Shown here one piece after another: positions 16,855-26,319 of a stretch of DNA of 64,000 nt. This DNA is from Geoalkalibacter subterraneus (GTDB lineage: Bacteria; Desulfobacterota; Desulfuromonadia; Desulfuromonadales; Geoalkalibacteraceae): contig NZ_CP010311.1 in the NCBI RefSeq assembly GCF_000827125.1, positions 2,542,001 to 2,606,000 of the forward strand. Reading direction: 5' to 3'. The notes under the pieces are model-generated. The model saw only the letters and a program-made list of their open reading frames with translations. It searched no databases and was not told the DNA's origin. How positions within the stretch are numbered: position 1 is the first letter of the stretch; each line of letters begins with the position of its first letter. A program made the translations under genes and the position numbers.

Positions 16855-19518
16855 TCAAGCCTCGTCCATTAGTGCGGCGTGGGCAGCCGCCAGCCGGGCG
16901 ATCGGTACCCGGAAAGGCGAGCAGGAGACATAATCGAGCCCAATCTTATGGCAGAAGATGACGCTCTCGGGATCACCGCCATGCTCGCCGCAGATCCCGA
17001 GCTTGATTCCGGGGCGGGCCTTGCGTCCTTTTTCACAGCCCATTTCCACCAACTGTCCAACCCCACGCTGATCGAGCGTGACAAAGGGATCATTGGGCAG
17101 GATGTTCTGCTCGACATACTGCGGCAGGAACTTGCCGGCGTCGTCACGGGAAAGACCGAAGGTGGTCTGAGTGAGGTCGTTGGTGCCGAAGGAAAAGAAA
17201 TCAGCCTGGCTCGCCACTTCGTCAGCGGTCAGGGCTGCGCGCGGCAATTCGATCATGGTCCCGATCAGGTATTCGACTTTGGCGCCCAGGCGTTCAATCA
17301 CACCATCGGCTATGCGCACGGCATTGGCGCGCATGATTTCCAACTCCTTCACATGGCCGACCAGGGGAATCATGATCTCCGGCACGATCCGATAGCCCTC
17401 TTCCTGAATCAGTTCGCAGGCCGCTTCCATAATCGCCTGCACCTGCATGTCGTAGATTTCCGGATAAGTGATGCCGAGGCGGCAGCCGCGATGACCCAGC
17501 ATGGGGTTGAACTCGTGCAAATAGTCGACCTTGTGCCGCAGCACGGATGCGTCGACACCCATCACTTTAGCGATCTCTTCGATTTCCGCTTCCTTCTGCG
17601 GCAGAAACTCGTGCAGTGGCGGATCGAGCAGGCGGATGGTGACCGGCAGCCCCTTCATTTCGCGAAACAGGCCCTTGAAATCACTTTTCTGCATGGGCAG
17701 GATCTTGGTCAAGGCTTTTTTGCGCCCTTCGACGTCTTCCGAGAGAATCATCTCACGCACCGCCATGATCCGCTCTGCATCGAAGAACATGTGTTCGGTA
17801 CGGCACAGGCCGATTCCTTCGGCGCCGAACTTGCGTGCGACAGCTGCATCGTTGGGCGTATCGGCGTTGGTGCGCACCTTGAGCTTGCGGAACTTGTCCA
17901 CCCACTCCATCAGCATGGCGAAGTCGCCGGTCAGTTCAGGCGACACGGTGGGAACCGCACCCTGCATGACCTCACCGGTAGAACCGTCAAGGGTGATCAC
18001 ATCGCCCTTGCGAATTATGGCACCGCTTTTGGTGGCGAACTGCTGCTTGGAATAGTCAACCTTGATATCACCGCAGCCGGCCACACAGCATTTACCCATA
18101 CCGCGTGCCACCACAGCCGCGTGGGAGGTCATTCCCCCGCGGGCGGTCAGGATCCCCTGAGCAGCGTGCATGCCGTGAATATCTTCGGGGCTGGTTTCGA
18201 TCCGCACCAGAATCACTTTGAGCCCGATGCGGGCGGCATCTTCGGCTTCGTCGGCGGTAAAAACCACCTCGCCGTTGACCGCACCGGGCGATGCGGGCAG
18301 TCCCTTGGCGATGACTTCCTTGCTTGCCTTGGGATCAAGCGAGGGATGCAGCAACTGGTCGAGCTGACGCGGCTCGACCCGCAAAACCGCTTCCTTTTCG
18401 CCGATCAGGCCCTCTTTGACCATGTCCACGGCGATTTGCACCGCCGCCCGTGCGGTGCGCTTGCCGCTTCGCGTCTGCAGCATATAGAGCTTGTGCTTTT
18501 CAATGGTGAATTCGATATCCTGCATGTCGCGGTAATGAGTTTCGAGGATCTGCTGAATTTTCATCAGCTGCGCGTAACACTCGGGCAGAACCTCTTCCAT
18601 GGATGGCAGATCGGAATCGCCCTTCCCTTTGTTGATCGGCTGAGGCGTGCGGATACCGGCCACCACGTCCTCGCCCTGGGCGTTGACCAGGAATTCGCCG
18701 AAAAAGATTTTTTCGCCGGTGGACGGGTTGCGGGTAAAGGCCACGCCGGTGGCGCAGTCGTCTCCCATGTTGCCAAACACCATGGACTGTACGGTGACTG
18801 CAGTGCCCCATTCAGCAGGGATATTGTTCAAGCGGCGATAGGTAATGGCGCGGGGGTTCATCCAGGAGCCGAACACCGCACCGATGGCTCCCCACAGCTG
18901 CTCGCGGGGATCGGTGGGGAAATCGCGTCCCAGGGTCTCCTTGACCTTGTCCTTGAACTGCTGAACCAGGGCCTTCATGTCGGCAGAAGAGAGCTGGGTG
19001 TCGAGCTCGACGTCACGCTCCTCTTTCATCTCTTCGAGAAGATCTTCAAGGATTTCGCCGTTCATGCCCAGCACCACGTTGGAATACATCTGAATGAAAC
19101 GACGATAGGAATCGTAGGCAAACCGCTCGTCCCCGCTCTGCTTGATCACCCCTTTGACGGTTTCATCATTGAGCCCGAGGTTGAGGACGGTATCCATCAT
19201 GCCGGGCATGGAGACACGTGCGCCGGAGCGAACCGAAACGAGCAGCGGATTCTCAGGATCACCGAACTTTTTCCCCATCAGCTCCTCGACCCGCGCAAGG
19301 TTCTTTTCCACCTCTTCGGTGAGTCCGTCTGGATACTGACGGTTGTTCTTGTAAAACTCGGTGCAGACCTCGGTGGAAAGGGTGAATCCGGGCGGTACGG
19401 GCAACCCGATGGAAGTCATTTCCGCCAGGTTGGCTCCTTTGCCGCCCAGCAGCTCTTTCATGTCGCCGCGGCCTTCGGCTTTCCCCTCGCCGAAGAAATA
19501 AACATACTTCCGTGCCAT
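16855..19518 (-). CDS. ppdK: Pyruvate, phosphate dikinase
   Basis: 887 residues from ATG 19518 behind GAGGAGGAG; a TTG one codon earlier is possible. The enzyme interconverts pyruvate + ATP + Pi and PEP + AMP + PPi, giving PEP for gluconeogenesis in acetate users. Visible parts: N-terminal nucleotide domain (GGKGANLAEMTSIGLPVPPGF), the swivelling His domain with TARGGMTSHAAVVARGMGK (catalytic His near residue 455), and the C-terminal TIM barrel with GTMIELPRAAL, SFGTNDLTQTTFG and LGICGEHGGDP. Length is as usual. It follows glyS by about 70 bases. Confidence 0.98.
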   Translation of the reverse strand: MARKYVYFFGEGKAEGRGDMKELLGGKGANLAEMTSIGLPVPPGFTLSTEVCTEFYKNNRQYPDGLTEEVEKNLARVEELMGKKFGDPENPLLVSVRSGARVSMPGMMDTVLNLGLNDETVKGVIKQSGDERFAYDSYRRFIQMYSNVVLGMNGEILEDLLEEMKEERDVELDTQLSSADMKALVQQFKDKVKETLGRDFPTDPREQLWGAIGAVFGSWMNPRAITYRRLNNIPAEWGTAVTVQSMVFGNMGDDCATGVAFTRNPSTGEKIFFGEFLVNAQGEDVVAGIRTPQPINKGKGDSDLPSMEEVLPECYAQLMKIQQILETHYRDMQDIEFTIEKHKLYMLQTRSGKRTARAAVQIAVDMVKEGLIGEKEAVLRVEPRQLDQLLHPSLDPKASKEVIAKGLPASPGAVNGEVVFTADEAEDAARIGLKVILVRIETSPEDIHGMHAAQGILTARGGMTSHAAVVARGMGKCCVAGCGDIKVDYSKQQFATKSGAIIRKGDVITLDGSTGEVMQGAVPTVSPELTGDFAMLMEWVDKFRKLKVRTNADTPNDAAVARKFGAEGIGLCRTEHMFFDAERIMAVREMILSEDVEGRKKALTKILPMQKSDFKGLFREMKGLPVTIRLLDPPLHEFLPQKEAEIEEIAKVMGVDASVLRHKVDYLHEFNPMLGHRGCRLGITYPEIYDMQVQAIMEAACELIQEEGYRIVPEIMIPLVGHVKELEIMRANAVRIADGVIERLGAKVEYLIGTMIELPRAALTADEVASQADFFSFGTNDLTQTTFGLSRDDAGKFLPQYVEQNILPNDPFVTLDQRGVGQLVEMGCEKGRKARPGIKLGICGEHGGDPESVIFCHKIGLDYVSCSPFRVPIARLAAAHAALMDEA

Positions 19519-19590
19519 CAATCGACTCCTCCTCGTCAGTGATGTTGGTTCAGACCGAAATGGTCCGCGCGCCGACTCCCCGGATAAAAT

Positions 19591-21657
19591 TCAGTCTGAG
19601 ATCCGAGAAAAGTCAGCAATCCCCTGAAACAGCCGGGCCACGGAGGTCAGAAGCGCAAGACGGTTGTTTCGCACCGCCTCATCTTCCGCCATGACCATGA
19701 CCCCTTCAAAAAAAGCATCCACAGGAGCACGCAACCCGGCAATGGATTGAAGGGCTCCTGCATAATCTCCATTTCCAACCTGCCGCTGCACTTGGTTTGA
19801 GACACTTGATACCGCCTCAGCCAGGTCCTTTTCGCATGCGGCTTCGAACAGCCCGGCGCGCACCACGCTGTCGACTCCGCCCTTAATGATATTCACCACC
19901 CGCTTGAATGCAACTGCCAGGGCATCGAAATCCTGGCGTTGCTTCATTTCAGCCAGTGCTTTGACGCGCTGCAGCGCATCGACGGGGTCGTTGAAGGCTT
20001 CAGCCAGCACCGCATCGACCACATCATGGGCAAAGCCCTGTCCGGTCAGCATGTTGAAGAAGCGCAGCCGGATGAATTCGATCACATCTTGGCGCACATC
20101 TCCTACAGGGCGCTGCAGCTTGGGCTCCAGCAGGTCGAGGCTGCGATCGACCAGTTCCGCAACCGAAAGCCGCAAGCCGCGGTCGAGAACGATGTTGAGA
20201 ATCCCGATGGCATTGCGGCGCAGCGCATAGGGGTCGGCAGTCCCGGTGGGGATGAGGCCGACGCCGAAGCAGCCGCAGATGGTGTCGATCTTATCCGCAA
20301 GCGACACAAAAGCGCCGATACTGTCCGAGGGCAGCTCGCCGCCGGCCTGAATCGGCAGATAATGTTCATGGATCGCCTTGCAGACGCGGGGGTCCTCCCC
20401 TTCGAGACGCGCATATTCACGCCCCATAACCCCCTGAAGCTCCGGGAATTCGTAGACCATGCCGGTCTCGAGGTCACACTTGGCCAACAGCGCGGCACGC
20501 TCCACAAGGGGAGCGGACTGCGGCTCGAATTTTTCGGCCAGGTCGAGGGCGATCTGCTTGAAGCGCATCACCTTCTCGTAGCTGGTCCCCAGCTTTGCCT
20601 GATAGACGACGTTCTTGAGCGCCTCAAGACGATTTTCAAGGGGGGCCTTGCGGTCCTCCTGCCAGAAGAACATGGCATCGGCCAGCCGCGCCCGCAATAC
20701 GCGCTCGTTGCCCTTGATCACCACCGCAGGATCGCGCGGTTTGGTATTGGCCACCGTGATGAAGCGCGGCATCAACTGCCCGTCGGATCCGGCCACGGTA
20801 AAATAACGCTGATGCTCCCGCATGGTGGTAATCAGCAGTTCGCGGGGAAGTTCGAGATATTTCTCCTCGAAACTGCCGCACAGAGCCACTGGATATTCGA
20901 CCAGAAAGGCGACTTCATCGAGCAGCTGCGGATCGGGGTTGACGGTCCCCCCGGCCTCACGGGCAGCACGATCGATTTGATCAGCAATAATCTCTCTGCG
21001 TTTTTGGGGCTGTGGCAGCACGAACTGCTGTTCACACTGCTTCAGCCAACTCTGGGCGTCGCGGACGGTAAAGCTGTCCGGCGCCATGAAGCGGTGCCCG
21101 CGGGAGAGCACTCCGCTGCTCAGGTTGCCAAAGGTGAAGGGAACCACATCGCCGTCAAAGAGAGCGACAATCCAGTGCATGGGACGTGCGAATCGAATAT
21201 CGAGATCTTTCCAGCGCATCGATTTCTTGAAAGGGATCGCGCCGATGACGCGGGGCAGCATTTCAGGAAGGATCTCAGAAGTGGGCCGACCTTCGACCAC
21301 CTTGGAAATATGGACGTACTCCCCTTTTTCCGTCTCGACCCGGCCGAGGTCAGCCACATCCACCCCGTTGGAGCGGGCGAATCCCATGGCGGCCTTGGAG
21401 GGGTTTCCATCCGCGTCAAAAGCGACCTTGACCGAAGGCCCCATCAGGTCAAGTTCCTGGCGCTGCTGTTCCGGAGCCACATCGGCGACGGAGATCGCCA
21501 GGCGGCGCGGGGTGGCGTAGGTCGTCACATCTCCGTGGGCGATACGCGCCGACTCGAACTCCTTGCGCAGCAGGCGTTCAAGATCAGCTTGAGCAACCGG
21601 CAGAAAGCCGGCGGGTATTTCTTCGGTTCCAATTTCCAAAAAAAGTTCGGCAGACAT
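19591..21657 (-). CDS. glyS: Glycyl-tRNA synthetase beta subunit
   Basis: 688 residues, the normal size. It begins MSAELFLEIGTEEIPAGFL, the family signature, and ends with the tRNA-binding domain with FFEGVMVMAEDEAVRNNRLALL. It works as an alpha2beta2 enzyme with GlyQ, encoded just upstream. Start supported by CCGGAG before the ATG. Confidence 0.98.
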   Translation of the reverse strand: MSAELFLEIGTEEIPAGFLPVAQADLERLLRKEFESARIAHGDVTTYATPRRLAISVADVAPEQQRQELDLMGPSVKVAFDADGNPSKAAMGFARSNGVDVADLGRVETEKGEYVHISKVVEGRPTSEILPEMLPRVIGAIPFKKSMRWKDLDIRFARPMHWIVALFDGDVVPFTFGNLSSGVLSRGHRFMAPDSFTVRDAQSWLKQCEQQFVLPQPQKRREIIADQIDRAAREAGGTVNPDPQLLDEVAFLVEYPVALCGSFEEKYLELPRELLITTMREHQRYFTVAGSDGQLMPRFITVANTKPRDPAVVIKGNERVLRARLADAMFFWQEDRKAPLENRLEALKNVVYQAKLGTSYEKVMRFKQIALDLAEKFEPQSAPLVERAALLAKCDLETGMVYEFPELQGVMGREYARLEGEDPRVCKAIHEHYLPIQAGGELPSDSIGAFVSLADKIDTICGCFGVGLIPTGTADPYALRRNAIGILNIVLDRGLRLSVAELVDRSLDLLEPKLQRPVGDVRQDVIEFIRLRFFNMLTGQGFAHDVVDAVLAEAFNDPVDALQRVKALAEMKQRQDFDALAVAFKRVVNIIKGGVDSVVRAGLFEAACEKDLAEAVSSVSNQVQRQVGNGDYAGALQSIAGLRAPVDAFFEGVMVMAEDEAVRNNRLALLTSVARLFQGIADFSRISD

Positions 21658-21757
21658 GCAATCTCCGGAAGTAACAAGTCTTTTATAGTGTCAGATCAAT
21701 TTTGAAGGCAACTACGCCCACCCCGGCCTGATGGTCGAACCTGCGGCAGGGGTGCGA

Positions 21758-22630
21758 TCAGCCTTTTTTAAGTAGCGGGAAACCCAGCTTTTCGCGCTGC
21801 GCCACGTAACCCTGAGCGCAAAGCTTGGACAAATTGCGCACGCGCCCGATGTAGTTGGCGCGTTCAGTCACTGAAATAGCGCCGCGCGCATCGAGAAGAT
21901 TGAAAGCATGGGAGCACTTGAGCACGAAATCGTAGGCGGGAAACACCAGGGATTTTTCCGCCAGGCGAATGCATTCCTTCTCGTACATGCCGAAAAGGGC
22001 GAACAGCATATTGGTATCGGCCTCCTCGAAATTGTAATGAGAGAACTCGACTTCGGTCTGATGGTGCACATCGCCGTACTTGACGCCTTCCACCCATTCG
22101 AGGTCGTAGACGTTGTCCACGCCCTGCAGGTACATGGCAATACGCTCGCACCCGTAGGTGATTTCGCCACTGACCGGTTTGAGGTCGATCCCGCCCGCCT
22201 GCTGAAAATAGGTAAACTGGGTGATCTCCATGCCGTCGAGCCAGACTTCCCAGCCCAGCCCCCAGGCTCCAAGGGTGGGCGACTCCCAGTCGTCCTCCAC
22301 AAAGCGGATGTCGTGTTCAGCGGCGTCGATACCGAAACTTTTGAGGGAGTCGAGATAGAGTTCCTGAATATTCATGGGCGAGGGCTTCAGGATAACCTGA
22401 AACTGATAGTAGTGCTGGAGGCGGTTGGGATTTTCGCCGTAGCGGCCGTCAGTGGGGCGGCGCGAAGGTTCAACATAGGCCACCTTCCACGGCTCGGGCC
22501 CCAGCACCCGAAGAAAGGTGGCGGGGTTGAAAGTCCCGGCACCTTTTTCCAGATCATAGGGCTGCTGGATGATGCAGCCCTGTTCGGCCCAATATTGCTG
22601 AAGGGAAAGAATCAGGTCTTGAAAGGTCAC
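21758..22630 (-). CDS. glyQ: Glycyl-tRNA synthetase alpha subunit
   Basis: 290 residues; the catalytic subunit. The start codon is GTG (22630) behind CGGAGG, giving [19 protein letters not shown]. Typical parts are [31 protein letters not shown] and [14 protein letters not shown] 100-base gap separates it from glyS. Confidence 0.98.
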   Translation of the reverse strand: MTFQDLILSLQQYWAEQGCIIQQPYDLEKGAGTFNPATFLRVLGPEPWKVAYVEPSRRPTDGRYGENPNRLQHYYQFQVILKPSPMNIQELYLDSLKSFGIDAAEHDIRFVEDDWESPTLGAWGLGWEVWLDGMEITQFTYFQQAGGIDLKPVSGEITYGCERIAMYLQGVDNVYDLEWVEGVKYGDVHHQTEVEFSHYNFEEADTNMLFALFGMYEKECIRLAEKSLVFPAYDFVLKCSHAFNLLDARGAISVTERANYIGRVRNLSKLCAQGYVAQREKLGFPLLKKG

Positions 22631-22713
22631 GTGCCCTCCGAAAAAACAGTGTTTTTAAATCATCGTCAAAGACGCGAAAAGCGTATACTGTGTACAAAAT
22701 TAACAGAACGCAA

Positions 22714-22742
22714 AGCCTAGCCCACTCTGTGGCCTCTGTCAA
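22714..22742 (-). promoter_or_regulatory. Probable promoter of glyQ-glyS
   Basis: On the minus strand TTGACA (22742-22737), 17-base spacer, TAGGCT (22719-22714). It gives a leader of roughly 77 bases before the GTG of glyQ. No T-box or leader peptide was recognised in that leader. Confidence 0.55.
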
Positions 22743-22746
22743 GGCG

Positions 22747-22774
22747 GAAAAAACCGGCTCAGGGCCCGTTTTTA
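22747..22774 (-). terminator. Likely terminator overlapping the recO stop
   Basis: AAAAAACCGG and CCCGTTTTT flank a short loop; on the minus strand the stem is followed by a T6 run. One mismatch in the stem. It would separate recO from the glyQ promoter just below. Confidence 0.4.
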
Positions 22775-23550
22775 TCGTACTGACGCGGGGTTGCGTTCTC
22801 CAGAAAGCGATCGACAAATGCCTGGCTGCGCAAGGCATGAGGCAGATGAACCCGCAGGGCGTCGCCGAGGACAGCGGCCCCCTCAGCCATGGTCAGGGAA
22901 CCGAACCGGAATCCGGTGAAACGATCGGCCGCCACATTCAGGCAACGCGCCAGGGTTCCCAAGGTCAGGGGGGAGAGGCGCAGGCGGAAATCGCTGCCGG
23001 CACAGGACGGGCACAGCCGCCCGCCCCGCTCGGCAGAGAAGGCCACCTGTGAAGGCGTGGCCGTCTCGCCGCATTCGGCACAGTGGAGCAGGTGCGGCAG
23101 GTAACCGGCCGCCCGCAGCAGGCGCAGCTCGAAGAGCAGCTTGTAAGCGGCCCGCTCCTGCGCCGTTCCGGCAGGCAAGGCCACCAGATACGCCTCCAGC
23201 ACGTCGAAGACGTCGGCATGAGGTTCACCGTCGGCAAACAGAGCTTCAAGTACTTCGCATCCGTAGGCGGCCAGTGACAGGGTATCAAGTTCGGCCCGCA
23301 GATCGGGGCGCAGGTCCTGCAGTTCGGCTTCGCGCAGCCGCGCCAATCCGTCTCCACGCGCAGGCTGCCAGTGCAGCGTGATACGCGCGAAAGGCTCCAG
23401 GGCCGCTCCGAAACGACGACGACTGCCCCGGGCATGTGCGGCAAAACCTTTGATCAGGCCGGCATCGCGCGCATACAGGGTCACAATACGGTCAGCCTCC
23501 CCGTAATCGATACGCCGCAGAACAATGGCTTCGGAGCGTAGAATTTTCAT
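22759..23550 (-). CDS. recO: DNA repair protein RecO
   Basis: 263 residues. RecO loads RecA with RecF/RecR in gap repair. The N-terminal OB fold starts MKILRSEAIVLRRIDYGEADRIVTLY and the C-terminal part has a zinc finger with CAEC (about 157-160) and CPSC (about 180-183). The recO / glyQ / glyS neighbourhood is conserved in related bacteria. It lies 18 bases downstream of mgtE. Confidence 0.94.
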   Translation of the reverse strand: MKILRSEAIVLRRIDYGEADRIVTLYARDAGLIKGFAAHARGSRRRFGAALEPFARITLHWQPARGDGLARLREAELQDLRPDLRAELDTLSLAAYGCEVLEALFADGEPHADVFDVLEAYLVALPAGTAQERAAYKLLFELRLLRAAGYLPHLLHCAECGETATPSQVAFSAERGGRLCPSCAGSDFRLRLSPLTLGTLARCLNVAADRFTGFRFGSLTMAEGAAVLGDALRVHLPHALRSQAFVDRFLENATPRQYDKNGP

Positions 23551-23568
23551 GCAGACCAGATACCGCGG

Positions 23569-24924
23569 TTACAACAAAAGCTGCAGAAACATGGTGGCTG
23601 TCCCGAAATAGATGAGAATGCCGGTAATATCGTTGGCCGTCTGCACAAAGGGGCTGGAGGCGATGGCGGGATCAACGCCTATTTTCTTGAAAAAGGTCGG
23701 CGCCAGCACTCCCATACTGGCCGCAACCGTCATAGCGGTCACCATGGCCAGTCCCACCACCAGCCCCAGGTACGGGTTATGGTGCCAGAACCAGGCCACC
23801 AGCCCGATCGTCGAGCCGCAGACCGTCCCCATGATAAAACCAACGCGCAGCTCCTTGAAAAAAACCCGTCGCAGAGTCCCCATATCGATGCGGCCGGTGG
23901 CAAAACCGCGCACGACGATGGTGGCGGACTGACCGCCGACGTTGCCCCCCATGCCCGTGATGACCGGCACGAAGGAGACCAGGGCAACGATCTGTTCCAG
24001 GGTCGCCTTGAACATCCACATCAGGTAGCCGGTGATCACTCCGCCAAAAAGATTGACGAGCAGCCAGGGCAGGCGCAGACGGGCGATTTTAAAGGATTTG
24101 AAGCCGTAGAGCAGCTCCTCCTCACTGGCGCCGGCCATCTTGAAGATATCCTCGGTGGCCTCTTCGCGCATGACGTCGATGACGTCGTCGACGGTCACGA
24201 TACCCATCAGCTTGTTGCTTTCGTCTACGACGGGGATAGCCAGGATATTGTAGCGCGCCACCAGGTGCGCCACCTCTTCCTGGTCGGTGTCGGTGGTGAC
24301 GCGGATGACATCACGCGTCATGATATCCTTCAGCTGTGTTTGGGGCGGCACGGTCAGCAGCTGACGCAGAGAGAGCACGCCGACCAGATGGTTGTATTCG
24401 TCGGTGACATAGAGATAGAAAACCATCTCCACATCTTCTGCCCGCTGCAGCGCCTCGATGGCCTCCTGAACGCTCATGTCCTCGCGCAGCGAGAAAATCT
24501 CCGTCGACATGATGCCGCCGGCGCTGTCTTCATCGTAGCTGAGAAGCTGTTCGATCTCGGTGGAATCCTCATCCTGCATGATGTTGAGGATTTCCTCCGC
24601 AAGCTCGTCAGGCATGTTGCGGATAATATCTACCGCATCATCATACGGCATTTCCTGAAGCACTTCGGTGATCGTCTCACGGTCGATCTGCTCAAGCAGC
24701 TGCGCTCCCGTGCTGTGATCGAGTTCGGACAGCACGTAGGCCGAAATTTCCGGGTCCTCGATCAGGTTGAAGAGAATGCGCTGCTCTTTAAGATCGAGGT
24801 AACGAAAGAGGTGCGCAATATCTGCAGGATGTATTTTGGAAAGCAGCTTGGAGAGGTGCGGATAGGCACCTCGACGAATAAGACGACGCGCCGTATCAAG
24901 GAGAAGCTGATGCTTTTGTTCCAT
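23569..24924 (-). CDS. mgtE: Magnesium transporter MgtE
   Basis: 451 residues from ATG 24924, which has AAGGAG in front; an upstream in-frame ATG at 24942 lacks one. Order of domains: MgtE N domain (helical, IHPADIAHLFRYLDLKEQ), two CBS domains (about 135-255, with SAGGIMSTE and VDDVIDVMREE), and five C-terminal membrane helices with FVPVITGMGGNVGGQSATIV, the pore segment. The N and CBS domains close the channel when cytoplasmic Mg is high. No M-box is present upstream. Confidence 0.96.
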   Translation of the reverse strand: MEQKHQLLLDTARRLIRRGAYPHLSKLLSKIHPADIAHLFRYLDLKEQRILFNLIEDPEISAYVLSELDHSTGAQLLEQIDRETITEVLQEMPYDDAVDIIRNMPDELAEEILNIMQDEDSTEIEQLLSYDEDSAGGIMSTEIFSLREDMSVQEAIEALQRAEDVEMVFYLYVTDEYNHLVGVLSLRQLLTVPPQTQLKDIMTRDVIRVTTDTDQEEVAHLVARYNILAIPVVDESNKLMGIVTVDDVIDVMREEATEDIFKMAGASEEELLYGFKSFKIARLRLPWLLVNLFGGVITGYLMWMFKATLEQIVALVSFVPVITGMGGNVGGQSATIVVRGFATGRIDMGTLRRVFFKELRVGFIMGTVCGSTIGLVAWFWHHNPYLGLVVGLAMVTAMTVAASMGVLAPTFFKKIGVDPAIASSPFVQTANDITGILIYFGTATMFLQLLL

Positions 24925-25025
24925 AGGGGTCTCCTTGGGCATTCAGTAAAGAAATCAATCCAGCAACGACGGAAAAAGCAAGTGGGATGCCTTTGAAGCC
25001 GAGCAGAAAATTGCAAACACGCCAT

Positions 25026-25053
25026 TGTATAGACTGCGTCGCCGGGCTGTCAA
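25026..25053 (-). promoter_or_regulatory. Sigma-70 promoter of mgtE(-recO)
   Basis: On the minus strand TTGACA (25053-25048), 16-base spacer, TATACA (25031-25026); TACAAT two bases on is an alternative -10. It gives a leader of about 95 bases. Confidence 0.7.
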
Positions 25054-25089
25054 TGAGGGCTCGCTGAAAACAGCTGTGCCTTAAAAAAC

Positions 25090-25122
25090 AAAGCCCCGGC
25101 ACCGCATTGCGGACCGGGGTTT
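25090..25122 (-). terminator. Terminator of the hemerythrin operon
   Basis: A 9-bp GC-rich outer stem (AAGCCCCGG/CCGGGGTTT) with an inner CCGC-ATT-GCGG stem; the minus strand continues TTTGTTTTTTAA. It lies 35 bases after the hemerythrin stop. Confidence 0.75.
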
Positions 25123-25156
25123 CTTCATCTGGCATTCTTATCTGTTCGTGCAGGTG

Positions 25157-25714
25157 TCAGGCCGCACTCTGTTTTTCGTATTCTTCCACCATGCGCCGGT
25201 AGCGACTTTCAATGTCCGGGTCCCGCGCTTCGGCATCCCGGTAGGCCTGTACCATTTCGGGCCGGACCTCGGCGGGCAGCACCCGTTCAGCCAGGGGATA
25301 GAGAATGTTGTCTTCCTTGTCGATGTGATCGCGCAGCAGTTCGGCATAGCCGCGCGCATTTTCTGCAATCACCGGAATCTGCCCCGTTTCACCCGCCTGC
25401 GCTTTCAAAGCCGCTTCTTCCATGGCACGCACCAGAGTCCGCCCCTGGTCATGGGTCATCAGCATCGCGGCGACCGGTGAATTCTCCTTGGGCATGCCGT
25501 TCTTCACCAGGGCCTCGAACAACACGTCTTCCTCTTTGGCATGGTGAAAACGGTCGGCATAGTTGCGGATAAAATCAACGGCATCGAGGAAAAACTGCCA
25601 GTCGCGAAAGCGCCCCTGCTCCATCTGTTCGACGTTGCGCTCAAGCAGGGCGATCATGCGCAGAATAAGCCGGTGTTCCTCCACCATCACCTGGGTGACA
25701 TCCACCTTTTCCAT
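25157..25714 (-). CDS. Hemerythrin-like HHE-domain protein
   Basis: 185 residues. Metal ligands of the hemerythrin cation-binding (HHE) type are visible: EEHRLILRM (H14), the FHHAKEEDVLF motif, MLMTHDQGR, and RDHIDKEDNILYP. The protein is soluble. Stand-alone proteins of this type bind a di-iron centre and have been tied to NO or oxygen handling. AAGGAG sits inside the end of the preceding gene and only two bases separate the two genes, so they are coupled. Confidence 0.92.
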   Translation of the reverse strand: MEKVDVTQVMVEEHRLILRMIALLERNVEQMEQGRFRDWQFFLDAVDFIRNYADRFHHAKEEDVLFEALVKNGMPKENSPVAAMLMTHDQGRTLVRAMEEAALKAQAGETGQIPVIAENARGYAELLRDHIDKEDNILYPLAERVLPAEVRPEMVQAYRDAEARDPDIESRYRRMVEEYEKQSAA

Positions 25715-25716
25715 GC

Positions 25717-26172
25717 TCAGCTTCTCCTTTCACCATCGACCCCGATGATCGCTACCTCGAAGGGAATATCCTTGCCGGAAGCTTCCAGAGCCTGCTTGGC
25801 CATCATGGCAAGCCCGCGGCAGCAGGGTACTTCCATGATGGTGACGGTCAGGGATTTGATGTCGTTGTTTTTCAGAATCGCCGTCAGCTTCTCCATGTAC
25901 GGGCCGGTGTCGTCCAGCTTGGGACAGGCATTGACCAGCACTTTGCCCTTGATGAAATCGCGGTGGAAGTCGCCGTAGGCGAAGGGCGTACAGTCGGCGG
26001 CGATCAGCAGATGGGCGTCCTGCAGCCAGGGAGCGCTGGGCGGCACCAGGTGCAACTGGGTCGGCCATTGGCGCAGTTCGGAAGCCACTTTGCCGGTGGT
26101 GCTGTTGCTGGTTTCGTTCTTTTCGATGGTTCTCACGTTGCTGCCGGGGCAGCCGCAGGCCAGGTTTTTCAT
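25717..26172 (-). CDS. Small cysteine-containing protein, possibly iron-sulfur
   Basis: 151 residues from ATG 26172 (AAAGGAG upstream). The N-terminus is CGCPG, and single cysteines occur in IAADCTPFAYGDFH, VNACPKLDD and MEVPCCRGLAMMAKQA. This pattern matches small proteins annotated as Fe-S-binding oxidoreductases in anaerobes, without an established reaction. It stands between a DUF1858 protein and a hemerythrin, so a role in redox or nitrosative stress is inferred from context. Confidence 0.7.
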   Translation of the reverse strand: MKNLACGCPGSNVRTIEKNETSNSTTGKVASELRQWPTQLHLVPPSAPWLQDAHLLIAADCTPFAYGDFHRDFIKGKVLVNACPKLDDTGPYMEKLTAILKNNDIKSLTVTIMEVPCCRGLAMMAKQALEASGKDIPFEVAIIGVDGERRS

Positions 26173-26197
26173 AGTTCGATCTCCTTTTAAAATCAAT

Positions 26198-26312
26198 AAC
26201 TTTAACGCTGAGTCGCTGAGAGGGAGAGATTTTGAGAAAAAATCTTTTGGTTTTACTCTCCGTGGATTCTTAGGCTCTGCGTCTCTCCGTTTAGATCTTG
26301 GCGCCTTGGTGG
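26198..26312. repeat. Degenerate intergenic repeat within the hemerythrin operon
   Basis: Stretches such as ACGCTGAGTCGCTGAGAG, TCTCCGTGGATTCTTAGG, CTCTGCGTCTCTCCG and GATCTTGGCGCCTTGG resemble the noncoding repeats with CGCAGAG/TCTCTGCG units that I associate with environmental proteobacteria. It fills the 147-base gap between the DUF1858 and the Fe-S genes. Confidence 0.4.
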
Positions 26313-26319
26313 CTGCCTT

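Noticed and set aside
16879-19542. Open frame of 887 codons opposite to ppdK
   Set aside because: Exact mirror of a well-conserved gene in high-GC DNA; the product is His/Gln/Leu-rich without any known domain. The same holds for long frames opposite to lon (42033-44297), glyS (19939-21705), mgtE (23779-24996) and polA (32255-33292).
22631-22713. T-box or leader-peptide control of glyQ
   Set aside because: The leader is short, without a T-box sequence, terminator or run of Gly codons.
24925-25060. M-box magnesium riboswitch ahead of mgtE
   Set aside because: The leader is only about 95 bases and none of the M-box conserved loops is present.
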